From Powellomyces hirtus (Eukaryota; Chytridiomycota; Chytridiomycetes; Spizellomycetales; Powellomycetaceae), in NCBI GenBank assembly GCA_025526995.1, contig JAHLKG010000004.1, positions 1,116,001 through 1,180,000 on the forward strand: 64,000 bases of DNA. The letters are read 5' to 3'. The notes beneath the pieces are model-generated. The model did not search any database, was not told the origin of the DNA, and worked only from the letters and a program-made list of their open reading frames with translations. Positions 48,051 to 60,295 of the stretch are shown in pieces. Every line of letters starts with the position of its first letter. Positions within the stretch are counted from its first letter, which is position 1. Both the position numbers and the translations under genes were made by a program.

Positions 48051-48652
48051 TGTTGTTCTTCAGTCGTGAAGATCTCCCGCCGTGCCCTTCAGAGCGGAAG
48101 TGAGTTAACTTTGACCCCAGTTGCAAAATTACGTAAGCATGTGAAGCCAGCAGCACCATGGAACTCCGACGATATTTTGACCAGTGGACAAAATTAACCA
48201 AACGATCATGGTGTGATTCAAGAGAGTTTTCACAAATGAATCGTAAAATGGAAGCCACTCATCCCTCTTCTATGAAGAGCGGGAAGACTTATTATTAGTC
48301 CTCAGTGCCCATACCTAAAGAGCCGGCCCTTTTCCTATGCTTACATGTGTGTCTTTACTTTTGCAATCTGATCTCGACTTCCTAGTCGTCAGGTGGAAAT
48401 TAATATTACGTCACTAATAAACAATATTAGCTGACAGGTGAATAGAGTTAATCCTAACAGCATTTACTCGCTGTCAATAGGGTGCATATACCACGCGACC
48501 TGATGCGTCGACGTCACCATTTGCTGTAAGCTGCGGGACGGGACCCCAACGTGTTTCCCGTTGGTCCTATAAAAGCGGATGGCGCACATGCAGAGCACCA
48601 AATACAACCACTTCCACAAACCATTTGTATCAGAAACAGTATATAATTCAAA
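48051..48652. other. Divergent intergenic region, mS41 / TPPP-like gene
   Basis: About 600 bp, AT-rich in its right half. No supported gene. A TATATAA-like sequence lies about 15 bp before the TPPP-like ATG (near 48640), unusually close for a TATA box. Confidence 0.4.
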
Positions 48653-49437
48653 ATGAGCTCTGACAATCTCTCTCCACGTGCGGCAGATGTAACTGCACGC
48701 CTGACAGACCCAAAATCCTACACGGTAAGCTGCATCTGAAAGCAATTCCTGATAACAGATGCACTGAGCGATACAATGTGCAGGGCACCCACAAGCAGCG
48801 CTTTGATGAGGATGGACATGGCCGTGGCATGGCCGGTTTGTTATCTCCTCGATATTTGTAAGATATGCCGAGGCTAACGAACGAACCTGAACCAGGCCGG
48901 AAGGATCTCGTGGACTATGATGGTAGTACAACGTCCGCTCATCGGGAGCACCGGCCATATGGAAGTGACATGGACCTGAATGCTCGCCACGACGTAAGCA
49001 GGTCTTGTTACTCTCGGCTTTGTCATTCTTCCTAACAAGTAGTAATATCTTAGCACGAGAAGCCAATTGTTCGCTCAAGGTCGCGTGAGACTGACATTGG
49101 CGTCACAGCCAAAAAAGTCAAGATCTTTGAATATGCAGAGCGCCATTCGCAAGGAGAAGATTTGGTTCTGAACAGGAGCTTTCCCAACATGGAGAAGGTA
49201 GTGACAAAGGATCAATGTCTTGTGAAAGCGTACATGTGTGCTAACTAAGTCGATCAGCTTCGGGAGCATGCCGCCGGCCTTCTGCCATCGGGCATTCCGA
49301 AAGTTATTGTCGACCAGAATCTTACCGAAGTGAATGACATCGACCAAATGCAGAACGGGGCGAAATACTTAGCTTTGACTCAACATGATCGTGCCCATTT
49401 CGCTGAGGAGCGTGTGCCAATCGCATTCCGCGAGTAA
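48653..49437 (+). CDS. TPPP/p25-alpha-like protein (tubulin polymerisation-promoting family)
   Basis: Exons are 48653-48724, 48784-48835, 48896-48993, 49054-49197 and 49258-49437 (181 aa). TPPP proteins bundle microtubules, and p25-alpha proteins correlate with flagella and cilia in eukaryotes. The diagnostic C-terminal p25-alpha motif is near the N terminus here: VTARLTDPKSYTGTHKQRFD followed by GHGRGMAGRKDLVD. The EF-hand-like core that precedes this motif in animal TPPP is absent, so this is a short form. The remaining roughly 115 residues are polar and unassigned. It sits 1.5 kb from GCP2. Confidence 0.8.
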
Positions 49438-49608
49438 GCTACATTAGCATGTTTATCAATACATACACACGTCAGTGTCTGAGGATCTGTAATTTACCAT
49501 GCCGAGCAATCCAAAAGTTATGTCAAAATTGGATAAATATGAGTATTTCTAATAAAGTTCAGGTTCAAAACTCTCCCCGAATCGAGGTGAGACAGTTTGA
49601 TACAAATG

Positions 49609-52505
49609 CTAGATGACCATATCCATGCTGATATCCTCCACCGTCAATTCAGACGATGCTGCCACTGCTCCCTTCTGCCTTTGAGTATTGAGCATGTACT
49701 CGATATTGTACGTGTTGTCATTGCATCTGGATCGGTGAGATGTTAGCACCCCTGCCACATGCTTGATTCTCGCACAACGAACTTACATTGTGCTGAGCTC
49801 CTCGTACATCTTCGACATTCCCTTCTGCAATCCACGGATGGCACTGGCAAACTCGTAGCTGTGATCCTTCAGGTACCGCCCGTGGTGCTTCAAGAGACTT
49901 GTGCACCACAGCAGATTGAAATGAACTCGAGGACTAACGTCCATGTATCCCACGACAAATTTCAGCATCCTGTCCAAATATCGAGCTGGCAATTCCCGCG
50001 TGACGAGCATGATATCATCTGCCGGAATGTTGTCGTACACCTTTTGAGTGACTGGTTTCTCGCCTAATCGGAAGGACATGACTAATGCTCTAAGGTACTC
50101 CTTGTCGTTCAGCGCCTCAAGGATAGCGTCTGGAGTGATGTCCAGTTCTAGATCAAACGGATCGAAGAGCAGGGTTTCGTCAAGAGAATAGATCAGAAGT
50201 CCCTCGGTAGACGCAGCTGCCCATGATCGACCAGTTGGGGAAAATCTGACGCCTTTTGTGCGCGCTACTGGTCGTGTTCTTCGAAGACTAGCATCACCCT
50301 TCAAAACCCCCGGTAATGTTGTATCCATGCGGTCCTCCAGGTCGCTGAAATCTCCAGCATCGTCGATTAGTTGTGTTGGTCCTGCCTCCGTCATATTTCT
50401 GCTGTTCAGAATTTCCTGCATCCCATCCATTGAGAGGTTGTGGGAGATCTGGAACCGCTTAAGGAGGACTTTCGTTGGCACGTCGTAAATGCAGACATAT
50501 TTCGAATTTCCGCCAGCAATGAGCCCAGAGCCATCGGAGGTGAAGCAAATGGATGTGAAGTGCTTGCCACCCGCGTTGTTAGCCGCAGTCATGCGATCCC
50601 CAACCTTTCGACCGCCTGCGATGTCCTTGCGTCCTTCGATAGAACCGACCTGTTTCCCTTGCTCGACATTCCAGAAGATGACTTGTCCATCAAGTGTCGC
50701 TGCAGCCAAAACTTTGCCATCAGGACGATACGCAATTGACAACACTTCTGCTTGATGTTCGAGAGTTTCCTGGGCGCGATCTCGGCCAAATACGTCCCAC
50801 ATTCGCACGCTCTTGTCCCAAGAGGCAGACGCAAGTAACCCGTCAGTGGGAGAAAACGCCAAATGACTGACAGGTCCTTCGTGCCCGGTGAATATATCCA
50901 GTAGCTTCCCCGTTTGCACTGACCACACAAATATTTCGAATGTGTCGGAACTTCCAGCACAAACGACTTCCCCGCTAGGGTCCACAGCCAAGCATGAGAA
51001 CTGCACAGGAGTCGGTGCAGTGAATGTACGGAAATTTCGGTACCGAATAAGATCAAAAGCTCGTATTGTCCCATCCAGTGAGGCTGAAAAGACAATCTGT
51101 CCTTGCTTCGCAAATTCAAGTGAGTTGATTCCGGCCGTATGATTCGTGAATGTGACAAAACAGAATCCGGTTTGTGTGTTCCATAGTTTGAGTTTTCCAT
51201 CATCACCTCCAGTGGCTATGAATTGCCCGTCTTGTGAGTACGATATGCAGCTCATGTCATGTTGATGCCCTTGCTGTTTGAGAATATATGATTCTGACTG
51301 CCATTCCCAAACCAGCAACTGGCCGAGCGCCGAAGATCCGAATGCAAGCCATTCACCGGTCGGGTTGATAGCCACTGCTGTGATCTTTTTCTGAGATATG
51401 CTGTACCACTAGGATGTCAATACATCAATCAGACAATGTCGACACGACGAAATGGATGACGGACCTGAGGGTATGGATGTTGTTGAAATCTGGGAGCTCC
51501 CAAATGCCAAAGATTCCGGAGGTAAATCCGACTACCAAGAGATTTGATCCCGCATGAAAAGCGGCACTAACAACTTTAGCGTGGTTTTGCATGAAGTAAT
51601 GCCGTGCGGCAGTGCGCCATCGCTTGACATGCGGCTTGACTTCATCCCCGGTTTTCCTCTTTTTGTTTCGGTTCGATTCTTCCGCATCGTCATGCTGATC
51701 TTCCATTTCACTCTTCATGTTCCATTCGAATAGAGCACCATCCCTGCCAACCGTGTAGACGGTTTTCATGTCTGTTGAGAACCAGGCACCAATGACAGTA
51801 TCCTTGTGTCCAGTCAAAACCGCTCCATGAAATCCTTCGATAGGGTTGGGCGAGTACAGCCTGGCAGTCATGTCTTTGCTTCCGGTAATGAAGAACCGAG
51901 AATCGGCCGACCACGAAAGATGGACTACATCGTCGTAATGACCGGGGAACTTCCGGTGAAGAACGAATGGGGCGAACTCGAGAGTGAAGCCAGGCGTTTT
52001 CCAGATGTGGACATGTTTATCGTGGGTCACCGCTAGATAGCGGCCATTGGGACTGAATTGGAGATCGCGCACGGGAGTCTTGAAGTTAAAATGATGCAAG
52101 ACCACTTGGCGTTGAAAGTTTATTAATAGCGCCCGACCATCTTCGTCAACTGTGATCAAGAGAGTTCCATTTGGTGACAACGCAAGACGCACAATGTCCT
52201 TGCGGTTCTCGAACGGGAGGGTGAAGGATTTGTTGCTGTAATTCTTATTTAGCGTCGTATCGTGTGCATCAAAGACAGCTTTATTAAGACGCACCTGACA
52301 AGGTCAAATACTGATACCCTGTTGCCCACTGGGCTGACTACTGAGTTTCCATCAGCTGTGAATGCAAGATTTCCTTGTTTGTATACAGTCCCACAAAGAT
52401 TCGAAAACTGTGTGCATACTGATAAGTTTGGAGATACGACCTCGACACCACCTCTTTCCTACACGGAGGAGGAAAATGCAAATGTACCTTGTAGTTCAAC
52501 TTCAT
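49609..52505 (-). CDS. PWP2: PWP2/UTP1, small-subunit processome WD40 protein
   Basis: Exons are complement(49609-49726, 49787-51400, 51465-52235, 52295-52407, 52488-52505), 877 aa. Pwp2 is a UTP-B subunit needed for 18S rRNA maturation in the nucleolus. The 18-nt first exon gives MKLNYK, followed by FSNLCGTVYKQGNLAFTADG and the start of two seven-bladed propellers with many WD repeats. Family marks are SISQKKITAVAINPTGEWLA, LKLWNTQTGFCFVTF, SWDKSVRMWDVF and CIYDVPTKVLLKRF. The Utp12-type C-terminal helical region follows (ALVMSFRLGEKPVTQKVYDN). A basic insert (RNKKRKTGDEVK) sits between blades. It is divergent from CCR4. Confidence 0.94.
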
Positions 52506-53322
52506 TGTTCTAGGCCGCCAGGGCAAATTCACTTTACAAATGTACAAATGTCAACGTCGACAAAAACAACGAAAGTATGAGCTGAAAGCGCAGCCCAATG
52601 CCAAGCCACAGAGGCTTTGAAGAACTGGATGTAATGTGGCTGGATCCGGCGCATGCAAGCCACACTTGGCCACTCGAGTGCAATGACTGGACCCACTCCT
52701 ACCCACTCAACCCGACACTCGCATTCAAACCCGACTGACCCTGAAGAACTTAACTGCAGTCTGCAGCTACTCGGACGAGCACACCCTAATCCTCCAACAA
52801 CCCTCATCGAAAGGTAGCTCCTTCCTTCTTCGCTGTTGCTTGGTGCTCTTTCAACCCTGGCACATTTTGCTACTGTCGAACAAGCCCTCCCATCACTTGT
52901 CGAAACGGTGTCGCACAGCGAGTTTGCCGCATCTGCCAACTACCCTCGCAATCACCGGACGTGTGCTTACGTGGTTTCAAAGAGAGGTGAGTAGGGTTGT
53001 CCTGCCTTCTCAGGGACATCGTTCAGGCACCAACACTTTATTGGACTCCGACAACAGAGATATTTTTATCGTTGATTCTGTGTGTTGCGTTAAAATTTGC
53101 GAAAGCGTTGTTACCCGCATTGCTGAGAAACTTGTGGGCTGTCTGGACGCTCAACGGCATGAAATTCCGTTCTGTCATCAGAAACAATCCAGCCATACCT
53201 CCAGAGAAAACCCCGTCTCGTCAAAGAGACTTCTGTAGCTTCTTTCCGTACACTATCGCGGCTCCACCACCAACGTATCATTTTAACGGCTCTGTGCTGC
53301 TCAATATCCAGTGTCAAGTAGG
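52506..53322. other. Divergent intergenic region, PWP2 / CCR4
   Basis: About 820 bp. No supported gene. A donor-like GTGAGT near 52987 and an acceptor-like CCAG near 53309 suggest a 5' leader intron in CCR4. The leader region is rich in CACTCG/CCCAACT-type pyrimidine runs near 52680-52800. Confidence 0.4.
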
Positions 53323-55599
53323 ATGGGCGATAAAGAAGACAGGAATCCATACTCCTACTCTCTCGGAAACCAAGGATACTTCCCGTATAATGCCCCAGGA
53401 TCGCCTGCCCACACGAGCGCGATAACTCCTACACCTTCCTCACCAGCATTTGGCGGTGGTGGCGGCTACGGAAACCATGGTCAGATATACCCGAATGTGC
53501 AACACCGGTATCCGAGTCATGTGCACATGAATCAAAAGATGGGTGGACATGTGATGCACTCTCCGCAGATGAACCATTCAATACCGGCATATCAGCAGCA
53601 CGGTCTGCATGCGTCTGGCGCCACGATTCCGAGCATAAATTCTGCTACCAATGCTTCGAACACCCAGATCTCGGGTCCACACCACCAGAAGCAAATGGAC
53701 TCTGTGCTGCATTCGCGGCAGGCAGCCTCTCCGCACCACCATGCACGTATTGCTGCGGCGGCTGCTCGGACCGCCATGAATAATCCGGACAACAACGCTG
53801 GTCATGTCAACGGGACTTCCATCGACCCAAATGCAAAGCCGTCACAATGGACAATTTTGGATCTGGGAGGGATGCAGATGAAGAACATCAGCGCAAGCCT
53901 GTTTGGTTATACTTTCCTGACGACACTGTACCTGAACCATAACGCGTTCAGCACGCTGTCACCAGAAGTCGCCAAACTTACGAACTTGATGATCCTCGAC
54001 ATTTCGGGCAATCGGCTATCATCAGTGCCGTCCGAGCTGGGCATGCTGGTGACACTCCGGGAGCTGTTGTTGCACGACAATGAGTTGACATTCCTGCCAC
54101 CAGAGCTTGGACAGTTATATCAGTTGGAAACTCTCGGCTTGGAGGGCAATCCCTTGACCGAACCTGTAGTTTCCATGATTCAAAAAGAGGGCACAGGAGC
54201 GGTGATAACATATTTGCGAGAGATGTGTCCAGGTATAGCTATTTTTGCCTTTCAGAGACGTCCAAGTTGCAGCTGTGCAAAGACTGATAAATTTGTCAAT
54301 AGTCGGCCCACCGCCAGCTGATCGTGAATGGATTCCACTCGAAGATGAGTACACCGGGGACACCAAAGGTATGTGTTTCATATGAGGTTGGTAGCATTTC
54401 TTGATCCACGCTGACTCAACACAATACAGACACTTTCACTGTCATGTGCTGGAACATCCTGTCCGAAAAATATGCAACGCAATCTGCCTATGCCTACACC
54501 CCATCCTGGGCTCTCAATTGGGATTATCGGAAGGACCTCCTCCTGCAAGACATACTCAACTATAATGCCGACATTATTTGTCTGCAGGTGCGCTCCTATT
54601 TGGCAGAATTGATGGCGCGCAATTATTTACCGTTTACATGCCGTCCTCAGGAAGTGCAAATGGATCAGTATGAGGATTTCTTCAGGGAACAACTTTCACA
54701 GGTTGGAGGCTACGAAGGGATCTTTTTCCCCAAGTCCAGAGCTCGGACCATGCCGGAATACGAGCGCAGACAAGTAGATGGCTGCGCAACCTTCTGGAAA
54801 GCCAACAAGTAGGCATTTTCCGTTGATATCACAATTACGCTTCGGATGTTGACAAGCAAAATTTGCCTGTTCTAGACTGTCCCTTCTGGAGAAGCATTGC
54901 ATAGAGTTCCAGCAAATTGCCATGCAAAAACCGGAACTGCGAAAGACGGATGACGTGTTCAATCGGGTCATGATAAAGGACAATGTTGCAGCTGTGGCAC
55001 TTCTGGAGAACAAGGAGACACAGACCCGCATTCTGATCGCGAATGCACATCTGCACTGGGATCCGGCGTATAAGGACGTCAAGCTTGTGCAGACTGGCAT
55101 GCTAATGGAGGAGTTGGACAGGCTGGGAAGCAAGTGGACCAAGAGCGGAAAAGATTCATCAAGATCTGGGAACGAAACAAATCGCTTCCCTCTTCTTGTG
55201 TGCGGTGACTTCAACTCACTACCGGATTCTGGAGTCTACGAGTACCTGTCACGCGGGCGTGTTCCTCAAGATCACGAAGATTTTGGCACGTACACGTACG
55301 GGCCGTATACATCTGAAGGACTGCATCACAAGTTCTCTTTGAAGTCTGCATACTCTCATACCGGCGAACTCGAGTTCACAAATTTCACGCCGCAATTCAA
55401 GGGAGTTATCGACTACATATGGTACTCCACGAGCACATTGGATGTGTCTGGATTACTCTCGAGTATCGATAGAGAGTATACACAGCGCTGCGTGGGCTTT
55501 CCCAATGCGCACCACCCATCTGATCATCTGCCACTGGTAGTGTCGCTTCGGGTAAAGTCTACAGGGCCAGCTAGCACGACGGCCATAAGATTTCAATAA
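53323..55599 (+). CDS. CCR4: CCR4 mRNA deadenylase (CNOT6-like)
   Basis: Exons are 53323-54232, 54303-54368, 54430-54587, 54651-54808 and 54876-55599 (671 aa). Ccr4 is a poly(A)-specific nuclease of the CCR4-NOT complex. The first roughly 165 residues are Gly/His/Asn/Gln-rich and disordered. Leucine-rich repeats follow (LDLGGMQMKNIS, LYLNHNAFSTLSPE, LDISGNRLSSVPSELG), which bind the NOT scaffold. The EEP nuclease domain has MCWNILSEKYAT, Glu in CLQEVQMDQY, NAHLHWDP, CGDFNSLPDS, DYIWYS and HHPSDHLPLV, so the active-site residues are intact. The first in-frame ATG was used. Its 3' end is 24 bp from the convergent next gene. Confidence 0.95.
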
Positions 55600-55623
55600 T
55601 AATAAAAAAAATGTTAAAACCAA

Positions 55624-56437
55624 TCACGGCGGTGACTGCATTTTCTTTTCAAACTCCAAAAAGGCAGCCATGCCGGGATCCATGACGTCACTGTCAGGAA
55701 CCTCCTTTTCCTCTTCTTGTGCGATCTCTTGTTCCCGTCCAGATGCTAACAGTAGATCCCTCCGACATTGCCGTATTTCTCGTTTGGAGGCTTGGTATGT
55801 CTCCATCTCGTCCGCATACAGATCCCAGACGCTAATGATGAGAAACGGTTTAGGAGCATGTTTGTTGATGCAGCCAGCGACTAGTTGCCGCGAAACGTAC
55901 CAATTCATGCATCCCGACATGCAGCAGTTTGTCGGGACCTCTGGCGCTATCAGGAGATTTTCCCGCGCTAGCAACCGTGCGAGGTCTTCTTTCGCAGACG
56001 CTTCGACAGCGTTTACCGTCACGTTGTTCTCCTCCGTAAAGCTCGGTGTGGTTGTTGCGCTTGCCGCATCAGGTGGGTCCGAAGTAGGTCGACGAATGAA
56101 CGCCTCTGGGACTTCAGCGGCAGCTGCACCTGGAGGTGGGTCTTGCGGGAATACGTGCCGGAGCCTCGTTGGGTCAAACTGCTCGCTGTGGGGCTATGGA
56201 GGCAACAGATGTTAAGTTTGATATGCAGCGTGATGAAAGGAAGTGGGGACATGTCACTAGAGGCAACGAAACCTGTGCCCAAGCACCTTTCGTTACCTGT
56301 TCCAAAATCAACGCCCAGTAGCCTCTGTAGGTTCTGCTGCCGTATCGTCTCAACCCAACCGCCGAAGGCACTAACTTTTGCTCCAGGAGATGGGTAATAT
56401 GCGCGAAAACAGTTCCAGGGTTCCTGCGTCTCAACAT
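55624..56437 (-). CDS. UPF0651-type mitochondrial protein with oxidoreductase-like domain
   Basis: Exons are complement(55624-55831, 55901-56193, 56297-56437), 213 aa. Proteins with this C-terminal domain include yeast YPL107W and human OXLD1; the reaction is unknown. The N terminus MLRRRNPGTVFAHITHLLEQ is Arg-rich and presequence-like. A Pro/Ala/Thr-rich middle leads to the domain, with PTNCCMSGCMNCVWDLYADE, a Cys-rich motif, and a helical Glu/Lys-rich tail. The 69-nt intron 55832-55900 is in frame and stop-free; its removal creates the CMNCVWD motif. The exon 1 frame was chosen over a longer overlapping frame because it joins exon 2 in phase and gives the presequence. Confidence 0.82.
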
Positions 56438-56866
56438 GAATACGGACGTTCCCCTTCAACTTGGACTTTTGTAGTACCGGTATTTCATACATGAGCAAGT
56501 CGGGTTTCTCGGGAATGCGGTAACGGGTACGGCTCCGTTGCTCCGGGTGGCTTGGACAAAGCAAGGTTGAGTGAACCTCATCAATGTCATCAATCCTGTA
56601 CGTTACGCGTTGTCGTTGATAAATTGGACGTTATTGGACGACAAGCAGGCTGGAAGCATACAAAACACACACAAGACCTTCCCTTGAGGCGGGTAACGTA
56701 ACCAGGGTATATGCATTACATTCTCGTCATTGTTTGGAAACATGCACGCGACTTGTTCACCGACAAAAGTGACAAGTTCACAGCAATTACAGAGGCGGCA
56801 GTCAAAACACTTTACAATAATATGTCGCGACGTTTCGACAGAAACGGCTCGCTCTCCGGAGGATAT
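56438..56866. other. Intergenic region, UPF0651 gene / H2A.Z
   Basis: About 430 bp between tandem minus-strand genes. An alternative minus-strand frame (to 56564) overlaps the first exon of the UPF0651 gene, but it does not splice in phase to the domain. No other feature is seen. Confidence 0.4.
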
Positions 56867-57615
56867 CTAAGCCTCCTTCTGACCTTTCTTCCCCTTCGTG
56901 TTTTTGTTGATAAGGGATTTCTGTAGAGAGGGGTTGGGTCAGTATACGCTGGCGAACGTTCAGCGGAACATGCATGTAACGTACGTGAATGTGCGGGATG
57001 ACACCCCCTCCGGCAATTGTCGCCTTGATCAAAGAGTCTAGCTCTTCGTCACCTCGGATGGCCAACTGCAAGTGCCGGGGTGTGATTCGCTTCACTTTCA
57101 AATCCTTTGATGCGTTTCCAGCAAGTTCCAGGACTTCTGCTGTCAGATATTCCAAAATGGCCGCACAGTATACGGCTGCTTTCGCTCCAACTCGAACGTT
57201 GTTTTGTGTTCGCTGTTTCAGATATCGATGAATACGTCCAACTGGAAATTGAAGTCCCGCCTGCCGTTTCATAAACCAATTCATGGTCAAGGTCACAATC
57301 AAATGGACAATGATCTGACGGAAAATGAACTGACCCTGGCCGCTCGAGAAAAGGCTCCTCCGGTTTTTCCCTTATCTTTATCGCCGGACCCTTCACCACC
57401 ATTGTTCTGAACGTGCTCTACCCCAGATTTACCCCCCGCTTTCCCCGCTTTGCCGGCCTAGATACCATATGCCAAGAGCGTCAGTTCTTTGTTTTGAGGT
57501 TTGGCTGTTGGAAGCTGCGCAAGATAGGTCCGGAATTGTGCGCCGCCAGATCTGCGGCGCCATCGCGTTTCGCGTCGACATTTCAACCTTCACATTCTCG
57601 AATTGGACATACCAT
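56867..57615 (-). CDS. HTZ1: Histone variant H2A.Z
   Basis: Exons are complement(56867-56920, 56985-57260, 57335-57457, 57613-57615), 151 aa. H2A.Z marks nucleosomes around promoters and is placed by SWR1-type remodellers. Diagnostic sequence is [60 protein letters not shown] and [15 protein letters not shown], ending [15 protein letters not shown]. The N-terminal tail is Gly/Lys-rich ([12 protein letters not shown]). The start is the least certain part: ATG at 57613-57615 is followed at once by GTATGT, giving a start-codon-only exon and a 155-nt intron. Confidence 0.88.
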
Positions 57616-58025
57616 GAATGACAATAATACCCTATCCTACTGAGCGATTAGATTCTGTAGCAGTGATGCTCTCAGACTGATGGATGGATGGATGGATGGA
57701 TGGATGAAGAGGCTGTTTGGACGGAGGTGGATGGATGTTTCGGACTCTTGGACGCGCGTGTGTCGAGGACGCGTTTGGCATTGTGCAAGCACGCTTCGAT
57801 GTTACGCCCACACGGTCATTGCACGCAATGCACGAGACACATTTGCAGTCTTCAGTTCGTGAAGGATGGTCCATCCATAGCGACTACAATACCGTGCTGC
57901 CTTGTCATCAAATCGAAGAGACTGAGACGTTAGGACAAATGACCTCTCGTTCCAATTTTAATGTTCGTTCCCAACCTCCTGCTGTGCATTGGGAAAGTAG
58001 TTTTACAACTTCGAGGTAGATGTAA
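57616..58025. other. Intergenic region, H2A.Z promoter / COQ6 3' end
   Basis: About 410 bp. It contains a short TGGA microsatellite (57681-57704) and another GGATGGATG just after. No gene is supported. Confidence 0.45.
57681..57704. repeat. TGGA microsatellite, six copies
   Basis: Six perfect tandem TGGA units upstream of the H2A.Z start. Confidence 0.9.
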
Positions 58026-59924
58026 TTAGATGATGCTCCTGCCCGCAAAGTTCATTATCCTGTCTTTGATTGGACCCATCGAATTGGTGACATCGAGCCC
58101 AAACGATCGCAACGTCGCTACTGGACCATTTTCAGTGCCGAACAGCTTCCCAATACTATCAATACTCTTCATCATCGCCAGATTGGAAGTGAACCGCGCG
58201 CGCGTGTAGTGTTCTAACAGGTGTATGTGACCTGTGTAAAGTAGTTTTAGGCTTGTCCGAACATCTGCCGAGTCGCATTTTTGGACATACCCAAATCTTG
58301 GCCAACTTCAATGCCTTCTTTGATCACCTCGGCCAAACTTTCAGCGTCAGCAATGCCCAGGTTCAATCCCTGACCTGCCAACGGGTGTACGGAATGAGCT
58401 GCGTCCCTGGAAATAGCACAACATTAGATTTGCTGCATCTTGGAAGCCATGACACTGAGCCATACCCTATCAGCGCGACCCGGCTCTTCGCATAGGATTC
58501 CGAGTTTCTCAATCGTAAAGGGAAGGAGGCTCGGCTTTTATGTTGCACTCCCACGATTGTTGGAGGCTTCGGTTCACCGACCGCTGCCCTTTTTCGGGAC
58601 CACCGCGCTTCTTCCACAAAATTTGCCGAGGCAGAGCCGTCGTCGCCTATTTGCGATGTCAAAAATTGGAGGTCTGGCCATGAGCCAGTGAAGGCAACGT
58701 TTACGATTTCCGCAAATTCGCGCTCGGGTAAGCTGCGCAGCAGCGGTGCCAGCTTTGGCGGTATTGACCACACTAGCGAGCTGTGTTCATTGTCGAGCTG
58801 TGTTGGTGATAGGTTTGAGTAAACGTCTCGACGATAACCCGGTTTCGTAACGTACAGGCAGAAGTGCGATAGGTCCAGACGGAAGGAATCTCTGCCACGC
58901 TGTGTCATTTCCTTTGTCGGTCGGGACGAGTCTGAGAGTAGCAACCAGGCCCATTTGCGCATAGTCCCAGCCATTAGAGTCGATCTCCGCAAAAGTTCGA
59001 ACACGAGAATTCGCCCCATCTGCTCCAACCTTGGCAAAACTCTGTTGGTTTGCTCCGCTCCATATCAAAATATGTTTGGATTCGGCAAAACGCTTACCAG
59101 AAGTCTGCTCTGGATTGTTCTCCCGTCTTCAAGACGGACAACCGGCCATTCGTATCCTCCATGCTTCAAAGGCCCACTGACAATGGAGTTAACTTTGGAC
59201 TGGTTGAAGATTTTTGTTTGTTGGCTCGCCGTGAGTGTTGAAACCAATGCAGCCTGCAAATGGTTGTTTTCCACGATGTGGGCTATAGCCTCTTCCCCAG
59301 GTGGCGCGTTGAACTGAATCTTTCCCTTTCCAATCGCGTCCCAAACCTGAAGAGGTGAAATTTGTTTATTAGCATAATGTGACCGGCTAAACTGGCTAGC
59401 ATCTCCTCAGGGACCTGCATTGTTCGGTATGGAGTACTACGATTCGCTTCGATTGCATTCCACGCGTCAATTTCTGAGATGTTGACCCCGACATGAGTCA
59501 CAGAACCGGACTTGAAAAGATCGTTTTCCACGTACGTTTGAGAAAGCGAACGGTGCTTCCCGTCAGAGAACTGACTCGATTTGAGTACGTGTTTCCATTA
59601 TTTTCTGGGATCTGAAACAAGTTGCCGGCTTCAATTAGGGCAACTTTCAACGAAGACGTGGCTGTGCAAGATGCTGGCAAATGTGTCAGACTTAGGTAGA
59701 AAAAAGTCATGCGTAGATAATTTTGGAAAAATCATACATAGAGCAGACGCCAAGGCTGTCCCTACGATGCCGCCGCCAACTATGCAGACATCGCAGACGT
59801 GAGAGGCATTTTCCGTTGTCGAAGACGCTTTCCGCAAGATTGGCGGGGTAGCAGTTCGGATGGCTGGTCTGTAACCCAAAACAGAGCGAGCCCTGAGACT
59901 ATTTTGTAGCTTGACTCCATTCAT
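58026..59924 (-). CDS. COQ6: COQ6, ubiquinone biosynthesis flavin monooxygenase
   Basis: Eight exons: complement(58026-58231, 58291-58406, 58466-58797, 58856-59029, 59098-59346, 59415-59473, 59536-59673, 59738-59924), 486 aa. Coq6 hydroxylates the ring at C5 in coenzyme Q synthesis in mitochondria. A presequence-like Arg-rich N terminus precedes the FAD-binding VCIVGGGIVGTALASAL. Further motifs are NRVSSLTGSTVRFL, VGADGANSRVRTF with the DG motif, GPIALLPL, and the second FAD motif ALIGDAAHSVHPLAGQGLNL. The C terminus shows SNLAMMKSIDSIGKLF. It is divergent from the PP2C gene. Confidence 0.93.
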
Positions 59925-60295
59925 CAGAGAGGTATGCGCTTGAGGACCTGATAGTTAGACCTTGAATGTCGTCAAACGGAGAAATCAATTGCAAAACTGC
60001 AAAACGATCGAATCGAAGGAATGGTGGGAAGGTTTAGGTTGTGTGACGCACTCGATTGGGCCTGTCGCTTTGGAATCCAGACGCTCGGTTGCTGGGACTG
60101 TCCCCGGCAACTCCACTCACTCACGCCCTTCGTCATGCATCATGACTTCCGGTACTTGTACTGCTGCCCCTCCACCCGCCAAGGCGCTTGTGTCTTCCAA
60201 ACCCAAACGAACGAACAAGACACGACATTTGACACAAGCAACATCGCCTTCACGGTTCGCTGAATACCCGCACTTTCGACTCTATTCAGCATCAG
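59925..60295. other. Divergent intergenic region, COQ6 / PP2C
   Basis: About 370 bp. Longer plus-strand ORFs here run out of frame with PP2C and are not supported. No other feature seen. Confidence 0.4.

Noticed and set aside
56019..56564. Longer minus-strand frame containing an EIPVLQKSKLKGNVRIHV segment as a separate gene or as the UPF0651 N terminus
   Set aside because: It matches no family I know and joins the next exon only through a longer intron with a weaker acceptor. The alternative frame from the ATG at 56437 splices in phase 0 and starts with a presequence.
57680..57862. Plus-strand ORF starting in the TGGA microsatellite (MDGWMDGWM)
   Set aside because: Its start is only the translation of a tetranucleotide repeat in the H2A.Z promoter.
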